From Pseudoxanthomonas indica (GTDB taxonomy: Bacteria; Pseudomonadota; Gammaproteobacteria; Xanthomonadales; Xanthomonadaceae): a stretch of DNA of 64,000 nt. Numbering within the stretch: the first letter of the stretch is position 1; every line of letters begins with the position of its first letter. A model generated the notes under the pieces. It did not search any database. It saw nothing but the letters and a program-made list of their open reading frames with translations, and was not told the DNA's origin. The position numbers and the translations under genes are program-made. The stretch spans positions 744,001 to 808,000 of the forward strand of contig NZ_FUZV01000001.1 of NCBI RefSeq assembly GCF_900167565.1, given 5' to 3'. Of this stretch, positions 32,446 through 40,520 are shown in pieces.

Positions 32446-32787
32446 TCAGCCCAGTGCATCTGAAAACCAACTGGGTTCTCGTTGGGTTTCGTTTCGGTTA
32501 CCGATTGGGTTTCCCAGCCAGCGCCATCGCGGCTCGGTCAAGCCGTTGTGGTAGTCCGTCACCGCTGTCATGCCTACGTGCGGACAATCCATGTGCAGGC
32601 CAATGCGACGGCCCCACGGATCGCCGGCCCAGGCTCGGTCATCGCGCCAGCGGAAGGCGAGCCAGGTGTCCACGCGCAGGACTTCCCAATCGCCATCTGT
32701 CTCGGCGCTCGTGAAGTGGTAGTTGCCCGGTTGAGTGGGTGCTAGGTCAGACCAGCCTTCGCCGGTCGGCACGTGTGGGTGGGTCAT
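32446..32787 (-). CDS. Small Trp-rich unknown protein
   Basis: 113 residues from MTHPHVPTGEGWSDLAPT. Beta-rich with many Trp (WEVLRVDTWLAFRWRDDRAW). No family recognised. First gene downstream of the palindrome/promoter region at 32.9 kb. Confidence 0.6.
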   Translation of the reverse strand: MTHPHVPTGEGWSDLAPTQPGNYHFTSAETDGDWEVLRVDTWLAFRWRDDRAWAGDPWGRRIGLHMDCPHVGMTAVTDYHNGLTEPRWRWLGNPIGNRNETQREPSWFSDALG

Positions 32788-32910
32788 TGGCCCACCTCGT
32801 CGACGCCATCGTAGGAGGGCTCGTTCTGGAAAGCGCCGCTTAAGACAGCACATCCAGAGCTGCAATCAAGACCCGAGAAAGATCCGCCTATGGCTAGATT
32901 GTATAAGGGG

Positions 32911-33045
32911 GTCCGTTTGACGGACTGCAAAACGACGCTCATCTGTTTGTAACTCCTTGTTTTTTAGTTGGGCTTCCGTCCGTCATACGGGGAGCGAGAG
33001 CCTTTGCTGTCCGTCAGGCGGACTTACGCGGTCCGTCAGACGGAC
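32911..33045. repeat. Four GTCCGT-n3-ACGGAC palindromes
   Basis: 15-bp sites at 32911-32925 (GTCCGTTTGACGGAC), 32978-32992 (imperfect), 33009-33023 (GTCCGTCAGGCGGAC) and 33031-33045 (GTCCGTCAGACGGAC). The last two are 22 bases apart. The first lies between a TTGCAG and a TATACA on the minus strand, so it could be an operator inside a leftward promoter. Confidence 0.75.
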
Positions 33046-33457
33046 TACGGTCAGCGTTTTTCCATGCGTGGGATGGCTTCCGCTCTTGCGGAAAGGGGTG
33101 CTTCCCGGGCGCCGCGTCCACTGGCCACCAAGTCACCGCATACAGATTGCAGCCGTCCAGTTTCGACCCTTGCCGCGTCTTGATGATCCAGCCTTGGGAT
33201 TCGAGGTAGGCCAGCTTTCGACTCAGCACGTCCTTGCTCCGCCAAGTGTGGGAGCGGAGAGCTAGTTCGCTCTGGACAGCGCAAAGGTTCCCGTTGTTGC
33301 TCCCTCGGTACTGCCGTACCAGCTCGTGGAGGAGCTTCAATGCAAACGCGTCAATCTCGCCGTACTGCGTCGACTCCATGACGAAATGTGGAATCGACAC
33401 GAACGAGGCACCTGGGCTTCGCCCCCTTTGCCTGCTCCATTGCTTGTTGTCAGCCAT
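33014..33457 (-). CDS. Winged-helix (replication-type) DNA-binding protein
   Basis: 147 residues: FVSIPHFVMESTQYGEIDAF, ALKLLHELVRQYRGSNNGN, then a helix-turn-helix in WRSKDVLSRKLAYLESQGWI. This build is seen in phage and plasmid replication or regulatory proteins. Its 3' end itself contains two of the GTCCGT palindromes, so the gene and its likely target sites are fused. The site cluster beside it suggests autoregulation or origin recognition (inference). Confidence 0.65.
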   Translation of the reverse strand: MADNKQWSRQRGRSPGASFVSIPHFVMESTQYGEIDAFALKLLHELVRQYRGSNNGNLCAVQSELALRSHTWRSKDVLSRKLAYLESQGWIIKTRQGSKLDGCNLYAVTWWPVDAAPGKHPFPQERKPSHAWKNADRSPSDGPRKSA

Positions 33458-33522
33458 TCCTTGTGCCTTCTAGGGGCCGGCGCTAGACTGACCCCGCATT
33501 CTTCGCCGATTGCATTCAGAGA

Positions 33523-33546
33523 CCCCGAGCGCGCCAACGCTTGGGG
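33523..33546. terminator. Hairpin between the HNH and winged-helix genes
   Basis: Arms CCCCGAGCG / CGCTTGGGG (one G-U pair) and a short TTT on the plus side. Weak as a terminator. Confidence 0.35.
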
Positions 33547-33552
33547 TTTCGC

Positions 33553-34218
33553 TTATCTGGAACGTGGTCGCCTTTTGGCGCGCATTCGTGGACACGGCCT
33601 GACGTGCCGCCAGCTCTTGCCAGAACGAGCGTCTCGAACTGTCGTGGCAGCCACGCCCAACTCGGTAGCCCAGTCCTTGTTGGATTTCTGGCTCGCGCGG
33701 ATCGACTGGACGAGCTTTGCGGTCAGTACGGCGTTCGGCTTGTCCTCTCCTGTCGCAATGGATCCACGAAGGCACGCGTAGTGCGCGTTCTGCGCTGGAG
33801 TGACCAAACGTAAGTTCGCGATACGGTTGTCCGCCCGCTGTCCGTTCTTGTGGTCGATGCACATGCCGGGCGGTATGTCACCGTGTACTGATGACCAGAT
33901 GAAACGATGGATGTACTGCTCATCCCCGGGTTGCACCCTTCCGGTACGCATGTAGCCGTCAGGGCCGACTCCGCCAACTTCCTTCCCCAGCCGGCCGTAG
34001 ACTTTTCCGGCTTTCGGGTCGGTGACATACCCCCGCGCCGGATAAAGGTATAGGCGCAGATTCCAGATAGCCGTGGGAGAAACCCCGAAGCCCAAGCCCT
34101 CATTTGGCCCAGGAGACGCGCGCAGACACCCGCCCGCGAGGGTGGTGCTGCTGCGGGGTCGGCGGCTCGTGCTGAGGCGCTGAGGGGTGCTCGCGGTGGT
34201 GGACTTGCGACGGGTCAT
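33553..34218 (-). CDS. HNH endonuclease with C-terminal helix-turn-helix
   Basis: 221 residues from MTRRKSTTASTPQR. HNH core: YIHRFIWSSVHGDIPPGMCI, then DHKNGQRADNRIANLRLVT and AQNAHYA. The C-terminal DNA-binding piece is WATELGVAATTVRDARSGKS. Free-standing HNH genes of this type act as homing-like endonucleases in phages. It overlaps the AlpA-like gene upstream by four bases. Confidence 0.85.
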   Translation of the reverse strand: MTRRKSTTASTPQRLSTSRRPRSSTTLAGGCLRASPGPNEGLGFGVSPTAIWNLRLYLYPARGYVTDPKAGKVYGRLGKEVGGVGPDGYMRTGRVQPGDEQYIHRFIWSSVHGDIPPGMCIDHKNGQRADNRIANLRLVTPAQNAHYACLRGSIATGEDKPNAVLTAKLVQSIRASQKSNKDWATELGVAATTVRDARSGKSWRHVRPCPRMRAKRRPRSR

Positions 34219-34451
34219 TCGCCACCGCCTTTCCCGCTCCAGCGGTCCAGCAATGCCTGGATGTCCTGGCCACGCCAAGCCGTGATACCTGGGCCGAGCT
34301 TTACCGGGGCCGGGTACTCGTTCCGGGCAACGCCACGCAGCCAGGCGCTCTGTGCCATCGGCACGATGCCCTTGGTTGCCGGCTTGCCGTTGCGCGCCGG
34401 GTGGTTGACCAGCTCGCGAAGGCGGATGAAGTCAGGGAGCGGCGCAGTCAT
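34215..34451 (-). CDS. AlpA-like transcriptional regulator 1
   Basis: 78 residues: FIRLRELVNHPARNGKPAT, VPMAQSAWLRGVARNEYPAP, KLGPGITAWRGQDIQALLDR. This is the AlpA/excisionase helix-turn-helix with the terminal W-R-D helix. It resembles the next gene at 34448. Four-base overlaps on both sides. Confidence 0.8.
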   Translation of the reverse strand: MTAPLPDFIRLRELVNHPARNGKPATKGIVPMAQSAWLRGVARNEYPAPVKLGPGITAWRGQDIQALLDRWSGKGGGE

Positions 34452-34699
34452 GCGGCACCTTGGGCATGGTCGACATTGGCCGCGGCGTGGTCGATCAGCG
34501 CACGCACATCAGCCTCGCGCCACACGGTCACACCGGGGCTGAGCTTGATCGCAGCAGGCGCCCTGCCCGCCTTGACCCACTGCCACCACGTGGCGGCACT
34601 TACTGGGACGATGCCAGCGCGTGCTGGTCGGGTTCCCTTGGCGGGTTGGTTGACGATCTGCGAAAGACGCAGAAGGCCGGAGTTCGCAGCGGCGTTCAA
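34448..34699 (-). CDS. AlpA-like transcriptional regulator 2
   Basis: 83 residues: LLRLSQIVNQPAKGTRPARA, VSAATWWQWVKAGRAPAAI, KLSPGVTVWREADVRALI. Paralogue of the adjacent 34215-34451 gene. The tandem pair points to a duplicated regulator. Confidence 0.8.
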   Translation of the reverse strand: MNAAANSGLLRLSQIVNQPAKGTRPARAGIVPVSAATWWQWVKAGRAPAAIKLSPGVTVWREADVRALIDHAAANVDHAQGAA

Positions 34700-34905
34700 G
34701 CGTCACCGCCTGGACGGCGGTTGGCGTCTTGCTGCCGGCGCCATTCCGTGAACTTTTCCATATCAATCAGAACGCGACTGCCAACACGCTCGATTGCGTG
34801 AGCGAGTCCGTTCCGTCCTGCGTTCTGTATCCAGCCCCGGCACTGGCCCTCGGTGAAGGCACTGTTCTTTGCCAGCTGGGCGACTGTCAGTAAATTCCCT
34901 GCCAC
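34696..34905 (-). CDS. Small MerR/excisionase-type HTH protein
   Basis: 69 residues: MAGNLLTVAQLAKNSAFTE, CRGWIQNAGRNGLAHAIERV, RVLIDMEKFTEWRRQQ. A winged-HTH of the excisionase kind. It is the first gene after the 21-bp palindromic repeats, which are its likely control region. Confidence 0.75.
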   Translation of the reverse strand: MAGNLLTVAQLAKNSAFTEGQCRGWIQNAGRNGLAHAIERVGSRVLIDMEKFTEWRRQQDANRRPGGDA

Positions 34906-34973
34906 TTTGCTGCTCCGTTTAACGCCGTTGTGCGGCTTAAATGAAGCGTATTGATGGAGCGAAGTGACTTATA

Positions 34974-35036
34974 GAACGAATGCGCGCATTCGCAGTACGT
35001 AGGCGCGCATGCGTACTACGTATGCCCGCATACGTA
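34974..35036. repeat. Three tandem 21-bp palindromic repeats
   Basis: Units 34974-34994, 34995-35015 and 35016-35036. Each is a palindrome around a GC-rich centre; the third has perfect ten-base arms CTACGTATGC / GCATACGTAG (35016-35037). Centres are exactly 21 bases apart, two helical turns. They lie about 70 bases upstream of the HTH gene at 34905 and just past the 35046 gene stop. Confidence 0.85.
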
Positions 35037-35045
35037 GTTGGGGAG

Positions 35046-35828
35046 TTAGCGAATCCCGGCAGCTACCAGCCAACCATCGATTGTTCGGCAGGCTTGATGT
35101 TCGTCTTTGTGTAGTCGAACATTCCTGGCCCGCCCTTTCTCGTCATAGAGGGCCCTGATCTCAGGCAGCATCTTGCGGACGCTTGCTGCGCGCGCCTTGT
35201 ACTTGACTGGGTCATCTTTTAGGTCAGCCTTGCGTCTGTCGACCGCAACCTGTGCTACCTCGTCAAGCCATGACCAACCAGATTTCGCGTTAGCGCTATT
35301 CGTGGCTGACAACTCTCTGTGACTGTCGTCCCCCAGTGTGCGGCGCGCCACATCCGCGAGGTCACCAATCGCCCACAAAAGATCGCCTCGCTCCACCGAT
35401 TCCGTGATTTTTCGGACCTGCAGGTAGGCGCTGGCAAGTTCATAGTCGGGATTGAAGAATCGTGCAGCCATCCCTTCGGGCGACCAGTCGTCAGGAACCG
35501 CAGCCTCCGTCGCCTTCTGGAAAGCATCACCTTCATGATCCCATTCCAGCTTGTCTGCGATTTCCAGGGCGAGCGAGTCCAGCGAATCCAATGCCCGAGC
35601 TGTAAGTCGCGCACCTGTCTTGTCTATGCCGAGTTTCTCGGCAAGGTGAGCGATCCGCGCTTCATGGCGCTGGGCAGCCTCAACTGTGCGTTGGTCAAAA
35701 AGTGCAGAAATCTTGGAAACAGCGGGTTTGGCCAGCGCGATACGCTCGACCTCCCTGATACGGGCACTTACTTCAGATAGCAGAGCCTCGTCGGGATTGT
35801 AGTTCTGCAGAGCCTTTGTTTTGTCCAT
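35046..35828 (-). CDS. Unknown helical protein
   Basis: 260 residues from MDKTKALQNYNPDEALL. Mostly helical with AHLAEKLGIDKTGARLTARAL and PDYELASAYLQVRKITES. No family recognised. An upstream ATG at 35846 is possible. It stands alone between the helical operon and the HTH genes. The 250 bases upstream of it (35847-36095) hold no supported gene. Confidence 0.6.
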   Translation of the reverse strand: MDKTKALQNYNPDEALLSEVSARIREVERIALAKPAVSKISALFDQRTVEAAQRHEARIAHLAEKLGIDKTGARLTARALDSLDSLALEIADKLEWDHEGDAFQKATEAAVPDDWSPEGMAARFFNPDYELASAYLQVRKITESVERGDLLWAIGDLADVARRTLGDDSHRELSATNSANAKSGWSWLDEVAQVAVDRRKADLKDDPVKYKARAASVRKMLPEIRALYDEKGRARNVRLHKDEHQACRTIDGWLVAAGIR

Positions 35829-36095
35829 CTCGCGCCCTCGCGCCAAGCCTAGTGAGATTCCCGCCAGGCCGGTAGGTGGCCGGCTTTTCGCTCCGTCGAG
35901 CTAGGCGGGTTGTGCGGAGTAGATCGTCGGTTAGGTCAGTCTCGCCAACTGATTCCCGGCCCGGAGCGCAGTTGTGCCACCGGGCGTGGGGTGTGTCAAC
36001 ACTGAACCACCATATATTGGGCTGGACGGCCTTGTACGCTTCCGTAACCCACAACATATAGGTTTCCCGTGGAACATCGCATGCACCGTGGAGCA

Positions 36096-36359
36096 TCAGG
36101 CGGCACGGGATGGGACGGGAAATAGCGCTCGCTGCCCGGGCTGGGTCGGCATCACCCTAGGCGTGCGGAGCCCGTGCATTCGGCGCCAGTCCTGCAGGGC
36201 CAAGGCGAATGACGGGTGCTTCCGGGTTGAGCAGCACCGACATTCGATGAAATGGCCCCCGCCGGCCTTCGCGCAGCGCGCGTCGAACATGTAACGAACA
36301 GGGTGACCCAGCTTGCAGCGTGGCAACGGCTGGGGTGCGTCCATCTGGCGCTGTGTCAT
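36096..36359 (-). CDS. Small Cys-rich (zinc-finger-like) protein
   Basis: 87 residues from MTQRQMDAPQPL (82 from 36344). CKLGHPVRYMFDARC and HFIECRCCSTRKH give five Cys and several His in a compact array, probably metal-binding. Last gene of the integrase-proximal operon. Four-base overlap with the gene before it. Confidence 0.6.
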   Translation of the reverse strand: MTQRQMDAPQPLPRCKLGHPVRYMFDARCAKAGGGHFIECRCCSTRKHPSFALALQDWRRMHGLRTPRVMPTQPGQRALFPVPSRAA

Positions 36360-36607
36360 GACTGGGCTCCCGTCGTTTCTTGGCTAGGTGGCGTCAACAC
36401 CGTGGCGCGCTCCAGCAGCTTCTGTGCCTGCTCGGCCAAGTACAGGCCACCGAACAGTGCGCGCTGCACTTCCACGCCCTGTCCATGTTCCGCATGGTCG
36501 GCAAGCACCTGGGTGACGCTCTGCACGATGTCGTGCGCCTGCTGGACGAGATCCACGAGGCTGGCACGCTCGTCCACGACTAGGCTGGTGATGGCGTTGT
36601 TTTCCAT
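36356..36607 (-). CDS. Small helical protein of the island operon
   Basis: 83 residues from MENNAITSLVVDERASL. Two long helices (LVQQAHDIVQSVTQVLADH and LAEQAQKLLERA). Similar in style to its neighbours. No family recognised. Confidence 0.6.
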   Translation of the reverse strand: MENNAITSLVVDERASLVDLVQQAHDIVQSVTQVLADHAEHGQGVEVQRALFGGLYLAEQAQKLLERATVLTPPSQETTGAQS

Positions 36608-36608
36608 A

Positions 36609-37241
36609 TCAGGCCGCCTCCGTCTGCTTCGGAGCTGCCCTATCGGCCGCCCTGGGGGTGACTTTGTCGTCCGCCCCATCCCGTGTAGATGTGTCGGTAG
36701 ACGTTTGGGTGTCTACAGGAGCGTCTACCGAACCACCTGCCATCCGCTCAGCTGCCACGTTGAGCGAGTGGGCAATCTGAAGCAGGAAGTCGGCACCGTT
36801 GATGGCGTTGGTCATGGTGTCGACAGGGTCGCACTCGTGCTGTCCCCTGCCGGCAGCGCAGCGGATCGCTGCTTGCCCGTATTCCAGTAGCGTGGCCGCA
36901 TGCTCGCGGCACTCGTCGGCCGTCAGGTCATCGCCCCGGACCTGGGCCACGAAACACAGCCGGTCGGAGTAGGCCCACACGGGCGCGGACGGGATGGAGA
37001 CGGGTACAGGCATCCGCTCGGTCAGCTGTTCAAGCTCGGCCGCGATGGCGTACAGCTGGGTCGCATGCTGGTGCAGCTTATCGGTGTTTCGCTGCCCACC
37101 GTGGGAGAACAATTCCGCCATCAGATGCAGCTGGCCAATGCAGCCGCGCACCGCCTCCCGCATCCGGGCCGCGGGCATCAACGCGGCAGTGGCGCCGGCC
37201 TTTGCGATGGTGAGCATGGGAATGTCATAGGGCCTTGTCAT
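36609..37241 (-). CDS. Helical protein with His-rich motif
   Basis: 210 residues from MTRPYDIPMLTIAKAG. The segment KLHQHATQLYAIAAELEQLT is shared in form with the next gene. The C-terminal 50 residues are Thr/Asp-rich and disordered. No family recognised. One-base overlap with the 37241 gene. Confidence 0.6.
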   Translation of the reverse strand: MTRPYDIPMLTIAKAGATAALMPAARMREAVRGCIGQLHLMAELFSHGGQRNTDKLHQHATQLYAIAAELEQLTERMPVPVSIPSAPVWAYSDRLCFVAQVRGDDLTADECREHAATLLEYGQAAIRCAAGRGQHECDPVDTMTNAINGADFLLQIAHSLNVAAERMAGGSVDAPVDTQTSTDTSTRDGADDKVTPRAADRAAPKQTEAA

Positions 37242-37495
37242 CAGGTGCGCTCCACGAAGCGGCGCAGCACAGCTGCAGCCTGGGTGAGTTGTTGGGCGTG
37301 GTGATGGAGCTGGGCGGCGTTGGCGTCCCGGGAGCGGACAAGCGAAGCGGCGACTGCCTGCACATCGGCTATGCAGCGCAGGGCGGCTTCGGCCTCCTCT
37401 ACTGTTGGAAGACCGCTCTCGGCCAGCATCTCGGCCAGTTCCTCACGGAGGAACTGGTTTGCGTTGGGCCGGCTGATGGTGGCAAGGTCAAACAT
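37241..37495 (-). CDS. Small helical protein with the same His-rich motif
   Basis: 84 residues from MFDLATISRPNANQFLREE. It has QLHHHAQQLTQAAAVLRRFV, matching the motif of the 36609 product. Overlaps the upstream gene by eight bases. No family recognised. Confidence 0.6.
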   Translation of the reverse strand: MFDLATISRPNANQFLREELAEMLAESGLPTVEEAEAALRCIADVQAVAASLVRSRDANAAQLHHHAQQLTQAAAVLRRFVERT

Positions 37496-38228
37496 GGCGC
37501 ACCTCCTTGTGCTTGGACAGATCGCGCAGCCCTTGCACCGTCGATGCCTTTAGCCCGCCCTCTCGTGTCGCCAGGGTGCTGAGGCGTTGCAGTAGTAGCG
37601 CCTCCTCGTCGGGCTGACCTGATGCGGCCTCCCAGTCCCGGATCTTCTGCCTGATTCGCGCCGCGATGAGTTCGGATAGGGCGTCGCTCTCGTGCTCCAA
37701 AGGGGATGCCGTCTCGTCGCACACCTCATCCACCACGCCACCGATTTCGGCCTTGATGGCGTTCCAGTCCAGCCGCTCGACCCTTTTGTCGAATCGCCGG
37801 CCCAGCCGTTTCTGGATGGTAGGCGTCCAGGGTGTACCCGCTCCGATGACGTAGCGAGAGAACGCGGCGCGCAGGCGGTTGCCAATGACCTGAATGTCGG
37901 ACTGCAGCGATTTGGCGTCCTCCACGATGCGCCGCAGGTGTGGGATGACTTTCTTGTAGTCGTCGCCGCGCATGTACTGCACGGATGCGACCCCGCACGT
38001 CACGCGCAGGTAGTTGTCGATCCATTCCGCGACGAAGCCTTGGCGGTCCAGCTGCCGACGAAGCGAGCGATAGGTCGCGTCGAGACCGCGGTCCTTCTCC
38101 AGGTCGGTCACGAGGCGATTCAGCACCGCATCCGGCCAAGTTCCAGCAGGCGACTCCTCCTGCCACACGGCCGGCGCGGTGACTCGCGTTTCTGCCAAGC
38201 GAGCTGGGAAACTCAGGACGTTACCCAC
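37488..38228 (-). CDS. Unknown helical protein, largest of the island operon
   Basis: 246 residues from a GTG at 38228 (VGNVLSFPARLAETRV); an upstream frame to 38297 exists. Helical, with WIDNYLRVTCGVASVQYMRG and RRIVEDAKSLQSDIQVIGNR. No family recognised. Overlaps both neighbours by eight bases. Confidence 0.6.
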   Translation of the reverse strand: MGNVLSFPARLAETRVTAPAVWQEESPAGTWPDAVLNRLVTDLEKDRGLDATYRSLRRQLDRQGFVAEWIDNYLRVTCGVASVQYMRGDDYKKVIPHLRRIVEDAKSLQSDIQVIGNRLRAAFSRYVIGAGTPWTPTIQKRLGRRFDKRVERLDWNAIKAEIGGVVDEVCDETASPLEHESDALSELIAARIRQKIRDWEAASGQPDEEALLLQRLSTLATREGGLKASTVQGLRDLSKHKEVRHV

Positions 38229-38625
38229 GGACCACCTCCGCGCTGCCCTGCGACAGCTGGTGCAGTTCGTTGTTGGCGCACAGCGCGAACCGCTCAATCA
38301 TCCGGGCGATGGTGGCGGCATCGTCCTGATCGAGGTTTTCGCTTTCTGCGGCTATGCGAAGGACACGCGCTTGGGCCTCGATGTCCGAGAGCTGGCATTG
38401 CACGCTGAGGATCTGCTGTTCGTTCGGATTGGACTGGCCGGCGCCCAGGATTTCGCGGAGTGCGCTCGTTGCATCCTTGAGGCGGTTTGCATGGCCCATC
38501 AGTTGCACCGTGGCGAGCGGCGCGGGTGAGATGGTATCGGCGATCTTGTCCACGATGGACAGCCAGCGCTGGGCATCGGCAATGCCTGCCTGCGCGGGTG
38601 TGGTGGGAGAGGTGTTAGCGGACAT
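38221..38625 (-). CDS. Helical protein of the island operon
   Basis: 134 residues from MSANTSPTTPAQAGIADA. Helices VQLMGHANRLKDATSALREI and IARMIERFALCANNELHQL. Similar build to 36356-37495 products. No family recognised. Confidence 0.6.
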   Translation of the reverse strand: MSANTSPTTPAQAGIADAQRWLSIVDKIADTISPAPLATVQLMGHANRLKDATSALREILGAGQSNPNEQQILSVQCQLSDIEAQARVLRIAAESENLDQDDAATIARMIERFALCANNELHQLSQGSAEVVRG

Positions 38626-38875
38626 TGGGCACCCCCGCCAAAGACAGATTCAGGGGATGCAACGGGTCGACGTGGGCAGCAAGCAGGCCCAGGACGAAGC
38701 CGATGATGGAAAGAGCGACGATGCAGCGGACCAGGTTTTGGTCGCCGTCTGCCGCGAGCCAGGCGTTCGCCTGGCTAAAGTTGGCCTGCGTGCGGCGCAG
38801 GGCGCGTTGTGTTGCCTTGTTGAGGCGCAAGAATGCCCGCGCCAAGCGATTACCCGTAGAATTCCGGGTTGCCAT
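38615..38875 (-). CDS. Small membrane protein, first gene of the island operon
   Basis: 86 residues. Basic N-terminal half (RLARAFLRLNKATQRALRR) and one membrane helix near residues 49-67 (RCIVALSIIGFVLGLLAAH). Overlaps the next gene by 11 bases. It may anchor the helical proteins at the membrane (inference). Confidence 0.6.
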   Translation of the reverse strand: MATRNSTGNRLARAFLRLNKATQRALRRTQANFSQANAWLAADGDQNLVRCIVALSIIGFVLGLLAAHVDPLHPLNLSLAGVPNVR

Positions 38876-39016
38876 GACTGACTCCTAGATAGTCGGTTGT
38901 GGTAGGCGGGCCGGGTGTTAGCGCACCCGGTTCCGCCGCTTCTATTGCGGCGTTGCTTCTGTAGTTTTCCTTTCCTCCTGTTCTACGCCAATTGGCCAAG
39001 CGCCGGTTCGGGCGCG

Positions 39017-40366
39017 TTACTTCGCTACTCGCTTCTTTCGGATGGCTGTGATGCTGGCCGACTCCCCCGTGGTGATTTTGTACAGCGTCTCAAGCGCTTC
39101 GCGCTTCTCGTTGAGGTAGTTATGCCGGTCGTAGTGCTTGGACTGCACCCCGCCTAGACCATGGGACTGCAACTGGCCGCGGACCTCCAGGCTTAAGCCA
39201 GCTGCTGCCAGTCGGGTTTCGACGGTTCGCCTGATGTCGCCAAGTGTAAAAGGGCCGCTCTCCAGCTCACCGGCCTCTTGCATCGCGGCCATGACCGGCA
39301 TGAGTCGATGCCGGAGCGACGAATAGTCGGCCGGTGCTAACCCAGCAGTGAGGGTGAAAAGATGCGGGCCAGCCTTGCCGCCCCCCATTTCCTGCAGCGC
39401 TTCTACCGCGGCGGGTATTAGGGGAACCACATGCTGCCTAGGCACGCGGCGACGCCCTTTGCTATCGCGAAGGCGGACGGTTCGAGAATCGGAGTCATAG
39501 TCCTGCTTAACCAGCCTGGCCAATTGAGCCAGTCTCTGCGCGCCGGTCAGCAGGTGAAACCTCAGTACGGCACCCTCTGGCCCCTCAAGGCCTGCGATGC
39601 GGCGCCAGTAGGCCCTCAGTTCGCCTACCGACAAAGCACGCTCCCCGGCATCCGCCGCGCCATCTACTGGCACGAGATCTACCGCGGGGTTGTGGCGGAT
39701 GCCGAGTTCCCTGAGCGCAGGCAGGGCACGCGCGTTGTGCCGGGCCTTCAAAGCTGCAGCGAACGCTGCCCGAAGGTACGAACGGACCTTTGCAGCCTCG
39801 CGAAGCTTGTCGCCGTCAGCCAGGCGAGCCACCACGGCCAGAAGGTCGTCATCGGTGGCGTCCGCTGCCCGCTTGGCCCACAGCTCGGGCATGGCCTCCT
39901 TGAGGTTGCGCTCCAGGGAACGCTCTACTGCCCGGGCGCTGACCTTTCCACCCCTCCTCAGATCTGCCACGTAGGCCTCCAGTAGCGCACCAAGCGTCGC
40001 ACGGGAACGAGCCTGCTCCTCAAGGGCAGCCTGCTCCGTGGCGACCCTTAGGCGCTCCTGTTCGCGCTCCTGGCGGTCCAGTGCACCGCGAAGGTCGCGC
40101 TCACCGTCTTGGTAGCGCCTGGAAAGCTCAGCGGCGCGTGTGCGGGCATCAGCCAACGACAAGTCGGTACCCAGCGGCAAACGGACTCTCTCACCGTCAG
40201 GGGCGGTATAGCGGTAATAGAAGGCCGATTGGCCACTAGATAGCTTACGGACCTGGAGTCGGCCAGCACCTCGGGCAGCCGGATCAGCCGCCCATTCACC
40301 CGCGGCCAAGGCAGCAATGCCCTTTACGGTCAGCGCGCCCTTCTTCGTGCCTGTTGCGTCTGCCAC
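39017..40366 (-). CDS. DUF4102-type integrase, tyrosine recombinase
   Basis: 449 residues from a GTG at 40366; the frame is open to 40444 but the family start (LTVKGIAALAAGEWAAD) fits the shorter form. The DUF4102 arm-binding domain contains SAFYYRYTAPDGERVRLPLG. Catalytic parts: LTGAQRLAQLARL (box I Arg), PFTLGDIRRTVETRLA (box II, Asp for His), LQSHGLGG and the Tyr in SKHYDRHNYL. It reads away from att copy 2, 155 bases off. Likely integrase of the second island. Confidence 0.9.
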   Translation of the reverse strand: MADATGTKKGALTVKGIAALAAGEWAADPAARGAGRLQVRKLSSGQSAFYYRYTAPDGERVRLPLGTDLSLADARTRAAELSRRYQDGERDLRGALDRQEREQERLRVATEQAALEEQARSRATLGALLEAYVADLRRGGKVSARAVERSLERNLKEAMPELWAKRAADATDDDLLAVVARLADGDKLREAAKVRSYLRAAFAAALKARHNARALPALRELGIRHNPAVDLVPVDGAADAGERALSVGELRAYWRRIAGLEGPEGAVLRFHLLTGAQRLAQLARLVKQDYDSDSRTVRLRDSKGRRRVPRQHVVPLIPAAVEALQEMGGGKAGPHLFTLTAGLAPADYSSLRHRLMPVMAAMQEAGELESGPFTLGDIRRTVETRLAAAGLSLEVRGQLQSHGLGGVQSKHYDRHNYLNEKREALETLYKITTGESASITAIRKKRVAK

Positions 40367-40385
40367 TTCGCCCCCTGCATCGGCC

Positions 40386-40406
40386 GGTGCCCGTTTGGTG
40401 CCCGTT
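40386..40406 (-). repeat. 21-bp repeat near att, copy 2
   Basis: Identical over 21 bases to 19704-19724. With the integrase start at 40366 it is outside the gene, between int and att. Confidence 0.5.
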
Positions 40407-40520
40407 ACGGGCTGGACCCTTCCAGACGAAAATAGACGCCTCAATCCGCAAAATCAAGGCCTTTCGTCAACTATCCCTGTGGGTCAGACGTGCATGGACG
40501 CCGATGGATAGATGAATAGG

